Shown here piece by piece: positions 12,108 through 23,559 of a stretch of 64,000 nucleotides of DNA. Made by a program: the position numbers and the translations under genes. The DNA lies in the NCBI GenBank assembly GCA_948474755.1, contig CAOLHI010002159.1, forward strand, positions 582,501 through 646,500, in the 5' to 3' direction. Below the pieces are notes generated by a model. That model saw only the letters and a list, made by a program, of their open reading frames with translations. It searched no databases and was not told where the DNA came from. How positions within the stretch are numbered: position 1 is the first letter of the stretch; each line of letters starts with the position of its first letter. This DNA is from Ctenosaura bakeri (taxonomy: Eukaryota > Chordata > Lepidosauria > Squamata > Iguanidae).

Positions 12108-12352
12108 ATTGAGAAGCAGTCATTGTGATCAATGAGAGTCTGTTCCCTTGTCACTTGGGAAGCAGCTGGCTGCTGTTCCCACCCATCCTTGCATGAGCAA
12201 TCTCTAGCACAAGGGGGGAATTGAGATTGGGATCTTGTTTCTGCTTATGACAGTAGGAATTGCTCATGGTAGCAGTGGAAATGGCAGTCAGCTGCTTCCT
12301 AAGGGAAATGGACCCCCATTAATCACAGAAGGTGCTGCCTGGTAAGCAAATA
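12108..12352. repeat. Foldback element with roughly 80-bp arms
   Basis: The left arm (about 12108-12195) holds GAGAAGCAGTCATTGTGATC and GGGAAGCAGCTGGCTGCTGT. The right arm (about 12268-12352) holds GTCAGCTGCTTCCTAAGGGA and CATTAATCACAGAAGGTGCT. The two are reverse complements with several mismatches, around a centre containing TGAGCAATCTCTAGC / GGAATTGCTCATGG. Short extensions (TACATAG near 12059, CTATGTAG near 12379) suggest the element may be larger. Family unknown. Confidence 0.6.
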
Positions 12353-12424
12353 TGGGGGGATGGTGAGCTGGAATTCACTATGTAGCACTGTTAACTATGG
12401 TTCTTACATATATGTAAAGACCAT

Positions 12425-14400
12425 ACAGGTTTCCAGTCAATGATTTTAATCTATGAAGAGAAAGATTACATGGTTGATTTTTGCCTAGCAGCCACTGAAA
12501 TCAGTATGACAGACATGGGTAGTTTGTACCAATAGATTTAAGTTCTGTGATGGCCCATCTCTTGACCTATCATCTCATTTTCTTGACAGGAAATTATCTA
12601 TGTGGAATTAAGTACAAAGTTTCAATTAGATGTTTTCAAGGTGTTATTTGAAAAATTAGCACACTGAAAAACCCTCCATTAGTTACTAACTGTAACCAAC
12701 ACTTAACAGACATCTAAAGTTTAGATTATTCTCACTGTTAATCAACTTTAAGATCAGATTAAATTATATATTTACTGTTATCAGTTTATCTAAACATGAT
12801 ATCTGCTTATTTCATACTGACAGATTAAAGAACAGAAGTACAACCTTACCCTCAAAGGAAGTTGACCAGTCACTCAAGTGTATTGATAGTGATCTTTGGA
12901 GATAGAAAGTGAGAGGCAGGGTTCTGAGACTAACCCTCCAACCTTAAATCTAGTGTCATGTCTTCTAATCAGATTTAAAACACGGTCTTCAGGTCCAGAA
13001 GTAGGAATTATTCAAATAAGAGCTAAATTCACGTTAAGAGTACTTGCCTCCTACCTATGACTTTTGAATGCTTGAAAAGCTCATGAAAAAGCTTTATGAA
13101 GCCCAAAGTTCACTGTGGTCATAGCAGAAAAGCCATTTTCTCCATAGCTGCTTCCTCAAGAAGAGAAACAACTTCTTCTCAGGAAGAAAAATAGGAAGAT
13201 CCCACAGTGCTCTGCATCCATGGCCCTCATTATCCAGTGGGTAGGAGTATATAACTGGACAGCCAATTGGCACACAATTTTATGAAGGCAGACATGAAAT
13301 TTGGCATTCTTTCAGTTCTTGTTTCATCTCTACCAAAAACCTTGCAGGTCACAGGTTTGCAATCACACCTATATAGTGTTCTTGTAGTGTGGGATTGCTT
13401 ACATATAACTTAAGAAGCAGAAAACCATTGGTACAGTAGGAGACATCTGGGGCTCATTCTGGGACTCATTAATCCTACACTTGGTTTTCTTGTCAGCCAT
13501 TAGCAAAAACTGAAAGAAAATGCTTCCTTGTGGATACAAGGAAAGGTTGTTGTTGTTGTTGTGTCCTTTATTAATACAAGGTCAGCAATCTTATTTTGCC
13601 CATATGAGCTGTTAGAATTTCAAGAGTAACTGCTTAGGTCCCAGGCTATATACAAAGTGGAACTTAAATTCCAGTTTCCCAGCTTTGCATTCAGTACTCT
13701 GTCACTGTTGTATAATTGGTGAGTACAAGAAATCACAATTTGGCAAAACAATAAGACTGTTTTAAACCTGAGAGGAAGAAAAATATCAATAATTGCTATT
13801 CAATTACTGAACAACTGCACTTCATCACTGAATAAAAATACCACTGAGAAGTTATGTAGAATGTATTGTCCTTTTTACTGTTCTGCAGATATGATACTAT
13901 TAAAAATTTCCACACGAACAGGCATATGCATGCAGGAAACTATAATACCTATTTTTTAATGTTAAGTATAGGAATGTAATTACAAAATAACATGTACTCA
14001 TTTTATCATTTATTTTAATCTAAACAGATATTAGTCTCTTGTAAAGTACATATCAGGGTAATCTTACAATTATATGATTAATTAAGCAAAACATAGAGAC
14101 AACAGGTATGGCTTTCATGAGATAATTAAATTCCTTGTGCATAAGGTGTGAAACACAGCCAGACATTTTCAGTCCCCCAAAGGTGTGATTATCTAATGAT
14201 AAAGCACATTATTCTTAGTACCTTCCTGATTATTACTGTACACATTATTTAATTATATCTGGATATTAGTGCATATTTATTCTACAAAATGAGGAAGCAA
14301 TCTTCCAGTGTATTGAAGAATCCTTAGCTAAAAGTTTAACTCCTACAGACTTGCCCATTGAACAGGGCTATATTTTACTTTTAATTCCCTCAGGTCTCTA
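12425..14400. other. Stretch with no recognised feature
   Basis: Long AT-rich stretch. I see only a short (TTG)n run at about 13547-13562 and no gene or repeat family. Confidence 0.4.
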
Positions 14401-14407
14401 TTATGGG

Positions 14408-14468
14408 CAATTATGGCTGATGGGAATTGAAATCCAAAATATTTGGGGGGCCAGAGGTTCCCCAATGT
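14408..14468. mobile_element. hAT-like miniature transposon fragment
   Basis: ATTATGGCTGATGGGAATTG followed by AAATCCAAAATATTTGGGGG and CCAGAGGTTCCCCAATG is a degraded half of the same common reptile element as at 10355. Confidence 0.55.
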
Positions 14469-14474
14469 TAGAAT

Positions 14475-14875
14475 ATGTTTTTATTTCTTTTTTCCAGTCT
14501 TGCACTTCAGTCCTCCTTGTATTTGAAAGGAAAAGTATTACATGTGAATGGTGTAATCGCTTTCTGATAATAGCAGCAGTTACTATGTCTACTGTATGCT
14601 GAAAATGCCTGGGATGCTTGGTCCTAAATCAATCTCTGTGGCCACCAGCATTCAAGTGGAGAGAAAAGTATTTTTCAATCATATATGAAACATTTGCCTC
14701 TCACTCTCTGTGTTTATTTGCTTTCTTGAAGTTGCATGGCTGTTTACTTGGTGACCCAGTATCTGTTTCATACACAAAGGAGGCAGCTACCTCTTTTTGT
14801 AATAAATTATCCCAGAATAAATAATAAATAGCTAACTCCTGCAAACTATAAAACCTATAACTAGTTTATGTGGCT
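14475..14875. other. Stretch with no recognised feature
   Basis: No gene or repeat recognised. Frames at 14351-14602 and 14618-14824 have no known motif. Confidence 0.4.
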
Positions 14876-14879
14876 CTGG

Positions 14880-16099
14880 ACTCATATGATGCCAGGTGCT
14901 GTGGGGGAAGGGACACCTTAGTTGGATTCCAATGGAAGAGAGGCCAGGGATTTCACATCTAGTGCAATAGTGCCATGATCCTGGATGTGATGGGGTAGAG
15001 TCAGGGGCTATTTAAGCTCCCTCTGCTCTTGTTGCGACCTCTTTTGTGGTGATCTCAAAACAGAAATGGAACAGACAGCATTGCAGAATGGGCAGCATAG
15101 TCATTCCTGTCTTTTAGTTTGAGGTGAGGGGGTGCTGGATTGGACCGTGGGTGAACAAGTTTCTCAACATGGTTGCACATCTGGCTTTGCCCAGGATGGG
15201 GTGGTTGAAGGGCATAGGTGGACTACCTGCTTCACGTCCAGGTTGAGGGGGCATTGATGGCAGTGGATTGGGCAGCAGGCAAGCATGTTTACCAAGCTGC
15301 CATGCAATCTGGCTTTGCCTGGGATGGGGGTAGAGGCAGACTCACTTTTTCATATCCAGGCTGAGGGATGTTAATGGTGGGAGATTTCTGGGCAAGCAGT
15401 GAGCATTCCCAGTAGGGGGTGGTTGTTGAGTAAGTGGGGAATGTGTTGTAGCATTGTAGGATCCCTTCAGGCCATTTGCTAGGCCCAGTTTATAGGTCCA
15501 TTTGAGCCAATGGGATTTGTTGATTAACAATCTGGTTATACCCCAAGAAAGTCTACCTTATATGTCCTGTGCAGACCTTATAGGTCTAGTAAGGCCCTGT
15601 GAAAGCCCTGTAGGTCTTGTGCAGTCCTGTTGGCTCCTGATAGGCCTCCTGGAGACCTCATAGGCTTAGTAGAGCACATGAAGGCCTTATAGGGCTTGAG
15701 GGGTCCTAGTGGGCTCAATTGTGTCTTGTGTAGGCCTGATAGTCCTCATCAGGCCTCAGGCCTACTTCAACCCTATGAAGGCACAACAGGCCTAGTTAGG
15801 CTCTGTGGAGTCTTGGTAAGTCCAGATAGGCCTCATAATAGCCTGAGAGGCCCAAATACACCCTGTGTAGGCCCAGTTGGTTCAACTGGACACCACTGAG
15901 TCTGGTGGGGCTACTTGGTTCTTGTGAAGGCCTGGCAGGTGGGGGTTGGACTTCATAGGGGTAGATAGATTTCATTTAGCCTTTTTTATTTCCATGAAGC
16001 TTGCATGGTTTGGGGGGTTGGATTAGGATTTGGGCCTTGAGAATTGCTCACAATTTGAGTGGTTTGGTGTTGGACTAGGAATCTGTTAGATTTTTTAGC
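14880..16099 (+). mobile_element. Putative DIRS-like element leader (5' region)
   Basis: GC-richer sequence directly before the gag relic. It contains two imperfect copies of a roughly 125-bp unit: about 15158-15285 and 15285-15410, sharing ATCTGGCTTTGCC(C/T)(A/G)GGATGG and TCCAGG(T/C)TGAGGG. These are followed at about 15540-15930 by a degenerate array of roughly 20-bp units built on CTGTGYAGGCCT / CATAGGCCT. A GGGCTATTTAAGCTCCC segment near 15006 could be a promoter, but that is only a resemblance. The assignment to the element is by position and by partial similarity to the leader of the second copy near 44060-44300. The left edge is not defined. Confidence 0.45.
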
Positions 16100-17550
16100 A
16101 TGGCTTCCAGAAAGAGTAGAAGTGGACGCAAGGGCAAAGGCCCACCAAAGCAGCAACCTGCCAAATTTTAACCTCTGGTGTTGTCTGATTCATTGGGTGA
16201 GTAAGAAGAGTAGGTGGATTGTCCACTATCCTAGTCAAATTTAAAGCTTTAGAAAAGATCTGGGTCCCTCTTAAGCAGCCTGTTGTTCCAGCTAAGTGCG
16301 AAGCCAGAATTGTGAGTAAAGCAAGTCTTATTAAACAAAATTTGGCTCATTGGAGCTGGTGTGAAGACAGTGTCTTGCCCAGAGAAGTTGAGGAGGTTCC
16401 ATTAGTCCCAATGGTCAGCGAGCAATGCTGATGAGTCTGCATTGGTGGAGCCTACTTTAGGTGAGCCTCACAACACTAACACAGTTCCAAAAGGGGCTCA
16501 TCATTAGCAATGGGGGGCTTGGAGCAGTCCAAGTGGTCAGGCAGAAGTAGCCAATATTGGTGTGAGCTTTGGTCCTGTAGGTTCCTATACAACAAAATTT
16601 GGGTTTAGGGCAATCCCAAGTGTCTACTTAGCAATGTTACCTACACATGACCTATCCACCAACAATGGTTTTATGGTGATTTGGGGAGTGTATAACAACC
16701 CACTAATAGAGGTTACAGCACAGTTTCTTATGGAACTATTCCATATGGGGAACAGATGCTTTGCTTGGGGGATCATTTACTGCAGGTCACTAGGGACAAA
16801 ATTCTTCATAATGAATAAATCTATGTTTTCAATCTTCTTTATTTGGATTTAAAGAAGGATAAGGAAGCTTTAGATGATAAGGAAAAGAAGAAAGTGAAGA
16901 GGTACAAGGTAGATAGGACCTGTGGTAATTGGTTGTCTGTTTTTTCCATCTGTGTTGGACTTATTGCCAGAGTGTAGCCATGGAAGGCACTTTCACTCCT
17001 TTACTATATGGACATTATTGATAGGGCCTATGTGAATTTCTCTGTTCAAGCTTGGTTCCTTTATGAACATGCTTTTCATATGAGGGTGGAAATTAACCCC
17101 ATCCTCAGATAGGACCAAATAGAGCCACAGCTGTGGATGCAAATTATGATACCTGCTCGCCTCAAGGTGAGAAGTCACACAATGGTCATATTGTGCAAAA
17201 CATACAAGCTGGAGTTGGTACTATGTTGCAGTCTGTGGTTAGCCAGCAGCACAGGCTGGAGTTAGTACTATGTTGCAAACTGTGGTTGGCCAGAAGCACA
17301 GACTGTTGTGCTAGGAATTTTTGGTTCAGGGTGCTTGCACATGCTGGCCTTGCAAATTCTACCATGAGTGTTCTGTTTGTGGGATTGCACATTCCTTTTG
17401 TAACTGCCCAAAAGGAAAAGATGCAGGTGGACACAGGGATCAGGTGTCAGGTAGCAGAGACCAGGGGTGCCCCACATCTTCAAAAGGAACCCAGACCAAT
17501 TAAATTGAAGGTTGCAGGTTTTTTTAGAGCTTTAGCTAGATCAAGTTGAA
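16100..17550 (+). pseudogene. DIRS-type retrotransposon gag relic (copy 1)
   Basis: The start region reads MASRKSRSGRKGKG and soon hits a stop; the second copy at 44318 also starts MASRK. Later pieces in shifted frames align with DIRS-type Gag proteins. A segment at about 16219-16310 (LEKIWVPLKQPVVPAK) matches copy 2 (LEKVQVPPKQSVVPAK). About 16925-17140 reads CGNWLSVFSIC, then YMDIIDRAYVNF, then QAWFLYEHAFHMR, then LWMQIM, the order seen in DIRS Gag (NNWLxxFxIY...YMDxIxEAY...GxxAWxxYDExFRxR...LWxxLM). About 17330-17420 gives a C-x2-C-x4-H-x-C-x2-C type zinc-knuckle region (CWPCKFYHECSVCGIAH). Multiple stops and frame changes make it non-functional. I see no reverse transcriptase, RNase H or tyrosine recombinase downstream. 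Confidence 0.72.
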
Positions 17551-17559
17551 GTCCAGAGT

Positions 17560-18420
17560 GGTCTCGTGGGGCGCAAGGAGATGGAGGAACCAAGGCAGAA
17601 GAATCACCTTTTCCATTGGTTTGTCAGAAGGGCAGAAAGGAATGTGTGCACACAGATTTCTTTGCTTTTCACTTGATTATTTTTCACTCCTTCCCTTCCT
17701 GTCCCTTTTAGCTATTCAAATGGGAAAGAAATGAAGTTTACCAGTTCCAAGGAATAGATCTTGCCTCATTCTGTGGACCTACAGTCTTTCATGACACCTC
17801 TATAGCTTGCTTATGGGGCATCTTCTTTTTGGCCTCTCCAAGGTTGGAGTTGCAACATTGAAGTTCCAATGTCAGAGAAGACCTTGTTATAAATTTTTTT
17901 GCAGTCTTACAAAAGACACTTACGAGGTTGGGTTTTGTCTCTGAGAATGGTGTCTCTCTCTCTTCCTCACAGGGAGAGATGTGAAAAATTCCATGGCTTC
18001 TGGGAAGGCTGTCAGGGATCAGTGAATTTCAATCTAACAGTGTTTTTGAATGTTCTCATGCTTATTTTAATTGTCCTTGGTTTAACTCCCACAAAATTCC
18101 TTGTGTAATATTTGAGGGAGTGTCCTATGGACCTGGAAAATCAGTTTGGGCTGTATGATGACAGATTCTTGGACTGATTTGTTAATTACATGTAGGAGTG
18201 AGTATTTGCCTTTATTCCTCATGCCTCTAAGAAGTTTGGTTTCACTTTTAATGCCTCTGATGTACACACATGGGTACATATTTAAATAGAACATGGACTT
18301 CTAAAAACTCATAGATATACTGTGAAGCTGGAAAGTGACCCCATGTGCTGCTGGGACGTATTTTCCAGCCTTTTATGAATTTTAGCTATTAATTCATCTT
18401 CGCTGCCACCACCCGCTGAA
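17560..18420. other. Stretch with no recognised feature
   Basis: Moderate GC. Its left part may still be decayed DIRS sequence. Nothing else recognised. Confidence 0.35.
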
Positions 18421-18429
18421 TTATGAATT

Positions 18430-19066
18430 ATCTGGACACTTGGACAGTACAGCGGGACCCTGTCCAACCACATACATCCCTAAGCTTAAGGATCTTCCTT
18501 TCCCCCCAGTCTACCTAGCTTGGCATGGGAAGGAGAGAAACAGGGTCTTTTACAGAAAGTATTTATTAAAGGTAGGCAAATAAACAAGGCAAATTACCAC
18601 ACATGGGAAGCCCCCTCTTCCCAGGCACGCTTAGTTACAAAAAGACAGATATGAAAGCACAGATACATTCTTTAGATCAGCCAGCCTCCAAAATAACAGA
18701 AAAGTCCCTAACGCAACTAGATAACTTTAGTCTAATTACTCACAGTTGTTCCTAGGCTTAGATGTTCTAAAGGAAGGGCCAGGAGGCAAGGCCGATGCCT
18801 CCAGCCTGCTACTGGCACAGAACCACCCTCCAGGAGGCTCCTTGGTTGTTATCCCTTTGTTATCTCTCGGCCACATGGCCTCCAAGAAGTTTTTATAACT
18901 TCTCCTTGGAAGCATCTGGAAGCATCCTGAAGATGCTCACTTCTTTCCTTTTTGATTGGTCAGTCTCACCCTATGACCTGTGATGCTGACTCACATGACC
19001 TATGATGCTGACCACATGACCTATGATGCTGACCACATGACCTATGATGTAATCTAATCCCCAACA
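18430..19066 (-). mobile_element. LTR (probably solo), minus strand
   Basis: On the minus strand the sequence starts TGTTGGGGATTAGATTACAT (right edge 19066, plus-strand CCCCAACA). Next comes a U3 with tandem repeats, a CCAAT-like box (plus ATTGGTCAG near 18955), a TATA box (plus TTTTTATAACTTC near 18890-18902) and a poly(A) signal (plus TTTATTAAAG near 18568). That order is typical of a retroviral or LTR-retrotransposon LTR. The left edge is not resolved; TGTCCAACC near 18461 is one candidate. I found no matching target duplication and no internal gag or pol beside it. Confidence 0.65.
18959..19049. repeat. 21-bp tandem repeat in LTR U3
   Basis: Units of ATGACCTATGATGCTGACCAC occur about four times in a row, the outer ones diverged (CTATGACCTGTGATGCTGAC at the left, ATGACCTATGATGTAATC at the right). 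Because the LTR reads on the minus strand, these lie upstream of its TATA box, where U3 enhancer repeats are usually found. Confidence 0.8.
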
Positions 19067-19334
19067 CCTTATTAACCCTTGGTTTACCTGAAGAGGGAAA
19101 TGTCCCCCTTTAGCTAAGTCTAGATAATGGGAAGCTCCATTATCACATATACTGATCTAAGTATTAGCACTCCAGTGATGATAATCTAAATAAGATCTGG
19201 ATTGTCTGGTCACATTAGGTGAGAATATCTGAAAATATTTGAAAATCAGTAGAAAATGTGTTTCTCCAGTGTCAGGAAATCCAGACAAGGAGAATTCAAG
19301 ACTGAAAATAATCTTTGCAATTTGGAGGCTTATT

Positions 19335-19575
19335 TTGTGAAAAAATCAAGCTATTTTTGTACATAAGACCACATTTTCTGTGCAGGAAATAGCATATCTT
19401 TGCATAGACAACATTGTCTTTTATCAGAAAACACAGTTTTTCTGCATGAACTCAGGAGCAAACTTTCTGCAGAATAAGTACCCAATGACAGTATTTTCTG
19501 CACAGCAAACAGCATGCAGCAATCTGTACGAAAATGTAACAAGCAAATTTTGCACAGAATAAGTTTTGAACTGCA
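19335..19575. repeat. Dispersed repeat with TTCTGCACAGAA modules (copy A)
   Basis: It contains several diverged palindromic modules: CATTTTCTGTGCAGGAAATA, TTTCTGCAGAATAAGT, TATTTTCTGCACAGCAAACA and TTTGCACAGAATAAG, then TTGAACTGCAAATAGTCCTT. The last block recurs almost exactly at 57855 (CTGAACTGCAAATAGTCTTT). I do not recognise the family. Confidence 0.6.
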
Positions 19576-19639
19576 AATAGTCCTTGAAAACCATAGTTTC
19601 TGAAGACCGTCACAGCAGGAAGTAAATGGTTAAAAGTAA

Positions 19640-22600
19640 TCATTACTTATTTCAAGAACAAAATTAATGAAGAATTACATTTTTGGTCAAAGGGATATAC
19701 GTGCTGACTTGGATGTCTTTTGCACATGCTCTGCTCAAACACTGTATTTACACAACACCTTTCAATGGCTTCAAAAGCACTGCATGTCAAGCAGGTGGGT
19801 ACATATAGAAGAAAATCCCTCATGAAGCAGAAGCGGAAGAAATGACTTACCAGGCTTTTTTTTTCAGACTGATGTACTTCTGTTTAATGCTGGGTGTCTC
19901 CCTACATCTAAATGCATAATAAAATAACAAAAAGTACATTAGAATGAAGTGCCACTGTGAGCAGAAGTGCTTGCAGTATCAAGACAATGAAAAAAAAAGA
20001 GTTGAAGACCTAGGCTGCACATAAAATGAATCAAATTTGTGGACATGAAATCAAGTAGCAAGTATTATTACAAGCATGGCTGCAACATTCAACAGCATTA
20101 GAATAATACTGTTTTTTGAATTTCACCAGATACTTTACCAAATGAAGTTATGAAAATGTAAATTAGAATCAAAGGAGAAGAAAAGAAGTGAAAACTGAAC
20201 ATGACTTAGCAATATAAACAAGAGTATCACAAGCTGCAAAAACTCTTCTAAACGCTTCAGAGAGAATCTTATGAAGGGATTGTTTTTGGTGTCTACTGTG
20301 TTACTTTGCTTGTCTACAGTTATTGTTTAGTTTTTATTCACCTAAACATTACCTAGTTTTTGTTCACTGTTCTCCCCATCTGTGTAGATGAGAAAATTTA
20401 GAGCTGTCACTGAGCATAGCTGCAGTAAGCCTAGATCCATGTCCACTATGAAATCTAGGAAGTGAGAAATAAACCAAGGTACTCAACTTGCCATGGGTGA
20501 AAATTGAATTAGCAGTAGCAGCAGCAGCAGCAGCAGCATCTTTTATTTTAATTTATTGTGCCATTAAGGTCTTTTCATCTTCACTTAAAAAACTGATATA
20601 CGTTGGTACAATAACTTCAGAAATAAGCTTTAACAAATGTGAGAAAAATAGAAGGTCTAATAATAGCATTACTATGTTGGCAAGCTTCAGATAAGGATAG
20701 TGATCTCTCCTCCCCCGAAACAGAAAAAGAAAAAAGAAAAAAAGAAAAGAAAAAAAAGACCAGAACTTTTTATGGGCTACAAATGAATGAAAGGGGGATG
20801 ACTCATGATGTGCACATGTTATAAGGAGATGCTAAATCAAAAAGAAATGGTATTTTTGGACATTGTTTGTAAAAGGACATAGTATGATGGCTCTTCTTGC
20901 AAAGCAACCATTCAAGCCCTATGAAGAGCTATTAAGAGCCATGCCCTTAACAGATAATAATACTTAGTCAATATAAATATGGGCTGGCATCCTTTTAGAA
21001 AGTTATGAGTGCAAAAGTGAGACTCACACATTTATAACTGCATTTATGCTTATCATTGTGTCACCATTGTCACAGTTCCAAATACCTCCTCAAACCTATC
21101 CTAACATCAGAGCAATTGAGGTCTGTCCTGGCAACTGGGGCACATCAGGATGTTTCCAGTCCCCTCCTGCCAGCAATCTGTCTTGGGAAAAGGAGTTACA
21201 AAAGGGGTTCTGTTTCTGATTGTGGCACTGCAGATTGGTGGCCGGAGGACAGCTGAAAATGTTCTGCTGTTGTACCCTGATTGCCAGCAGAACAGGCCAC
21301 TATTCCTTGTTGTAGCTGCTGACTGTTAAGGTAGGTTTGGGGAGATGGGACAGAAGACTATATGTAGTTAAGTATTCTTAACAACACTGTGATATAGGAT
21401 CTTGGCATGGCATGTATTCTAGTTAGAGCTTCACCACTGTCCAGGTGCTGGATAGCTGTAAGTGGCAGAGTCACAGAAACAGACACAGAAATAATCTAAA
21501 TAAACTACAATTCTATGCTCCAAGCACCCCAATGACAATCAGTATTATCTACATTAAATGGTAAAAGTTGAAAGGGAGAAGAGCAAATATGGTCTCCTGT
21601 TAATTTACCTGGTATGGAGACCACAGCCTTTATGTAAAATTGGTGCTATGAAGGGCAACACTGAGGAGCTGAGGGAACAAGAGTGTGTCAGGTCTTCATG
21701 CTTCTTGTCTGAGCCAATTGGATAAGTTTGATGAGTATAGATGGCCTTGATTTGTGCTCAGGGTTGATCTTCACAGCCTCTAATTTCATCCTGCTCTGTG
21801 ATCCTATAACTAGCTCAACTAACAGGCCTTTTAGTTAAAATAAAAATAGCTCTACCATACAGAAGCTAATTTTTTAGACTTACCTCATATATAATAATGG
21901 CAACAAATCTAAAGACAATGCTATTGTAGCCTTTAGTTGTAGTGTGCTTAGAGCATAAGAAGCTACTAAACCTATGCAGAAAGACACATTTGGTGGGGAG
22001 TAGGGAAAGAAACTATATATTTCCACCTCATCCAGCAGTATAGTTAAATCAGTTGAAGATGGGATATATTTCTTTGAAACAGAAAGCCAGTAGCATTTAT
22101 AACATTTTTGGGAAAGCTAATCTAATTCATAGCAATATATTTTCAAACTACAGCTATAGTAAGAAACTTGGAAACTATTGATTCACTACATTGTGATTAC
22201 AAAAAAGAGTTTTGTGTACGTAAAAAAAGTTGCGAGTTCTTTTTATATTGACTTCTTTTGCTTCTTGATGTGACGGTAACTACTGAAGTGTAATACATGT
22301 CAAGGTGTCCCTGCGGTGATTGATGTTAAAATGTGCAACTAGTGCTCACAATTTTCATATCCTGTGGTTTTCAGAGTGTGCAATCCCTAAGCATCAACTC
22401 ATAGTTTTTCAGTTCAGTTTTGTACAGTACAATATAATCATTCATTTATCTTGCTGGCAAGCTTTCATCAAGGGCTAATGTTATAATTGTAGGGAAAACA
22501 TGAGAAAATTATAAGGCTTATTTTGAACAAATCAAAAATCTGCATGTATTTGATTTTCAAGAAATTTTTATCCCTGATTAATCAGAACCTTTAATCAAAA

Positions 22601-23055
22601 TATGAAGAGGATGAGGTAATGATTTTAAATAATAAACTGTAGGTAAACCCAAGGAGTTTCTTTTTAAATAAACATATACATGCTCAATACATGTGTTGAC
22701 AACAATAAAAAATGTACTTATTAAAATATTTAAGGAAAAATATTTCCAGACAGCTGGGTTTGGAACTCCTGTTGCATTAGAACTTACAACAACGTACAAC
22801 ATTCTTCCCCATAAGCTATGTTGCTTTGGACAGATAGAAGCTGCAGTCCTACATCAGCACGTTTGTCACTTTAGCTGTAAAGAAAAACTTCTCATGTGCA
22901 TACATGCACAAACACCTCAAACAACTTTTTTCTTACAATAGCACAGCTAAGCAGCACACATTTTGCCCTTCCAGAATAGGTAAACATTGAAAGTGTGGAA
23001 AGGCAATGTAGTGACCACAACCAGATTGGCTTGATGTTAATGTGTGTCAAACTTA
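19640..23055. other. Mostly unassigned stretch
   Basis: Two simple repeats are visible: (AGC)n at about 20512-20537 and an A/G-rich (GAAAA)n run at about 20725-20760. The small frames across them read as poly-Ala or Lys-rich and are not genes. I recognise nothing else in this AT-rich stretch. Confidence 0.45.
20512..20538. repeat. (AGC)n microsatellite
   Basis: AGCAGTAGCAGCAGCAGCAG and onward, about nine trinucleotide units with one interruption. Confidence 0.9.
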
Positions 23056-23060
23056 GCATA

Positions 23061-23446
23061 GGCTATTTCTGCATGATGTTGCTGTTCAGCAATGGCGATG
23101 CTTTGCTGATGGCTCATGAGTTGCGCTTTTGTCATTGTGGTCCTGCTGCAAACGCATTCTCCACCTGTTGCGATTGCGAGATATTTCATTAATAGATAAA
23201 ATCCTGTAATACTGCCATCGCCACAGCCATGTGGAATGGGTGGAAATGTGATGTAGGTGCTTCCTTCCCCAGTGCAGCATGGGAAAGAGGTTGGCTGCAC
23301 TGCGGAAGGAAGGCAAGGATCTCCTGCGCTCCCATCTGAAGGCTGGGTGCAGAGGGGAGCATTGGGGACATGCTCCCATCCCAGCATAGGCATTGCTGGG
23401 ATGTTGCTGGAATGATGCCAGGAAAGGGTAAGGGGCAGAAATGGCC
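23061..23446. mobile_element. GGCC-ended miniature DNA transposon, 386 bp
   Basis: The ends GGCTATTTCTGCATGATG and GGGGCAGAAATGGCC are inverted, flanked by an exact ATA duplication (23058-23060 and 23447-23449). The interior is GC-richer than its surroundings, with GGAAGGAAGGCA-type tracts, and resembles the copies at 40828 and 49481. Three overlapping minus-strand frames of 93-120 codons inside it are shadows. Confidence 0.82.
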
Positions 23447-23559
23447 ATAATCAGTCTTTAAAAAGTCCACTGCTACCAGTTTTTTTTAACTTAGCAAAAT
23501 CTGTTGACATTATATACATTCCATTTCTTTTCTTGAAGCCACTTGCCTATAGGAAGCCC

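Noticed and set aside
13547..13562. Sauria SINE starting at a (TTG)n run
   Set aside because: Only the short TTG run is present; the CCTTCAAGTC tail sequence does not follow.
17133..17549. 138-codon frame as a host gene
   Set aside because: Its neighbouring frames carry the DIRS Gag zinc-knuckle and Gag blocks; it is part of a decayed retrotransposon.
20488..20694. Poly-alanine peptide frame
   Set aside because: It is translation of an (AGC)n microsatellite.
23037..23470. Three overlapping minus-strand frames of 93-120 codons
   Set aside because: All fall in the 386-bp element with inverted ends and an ATA duplication.
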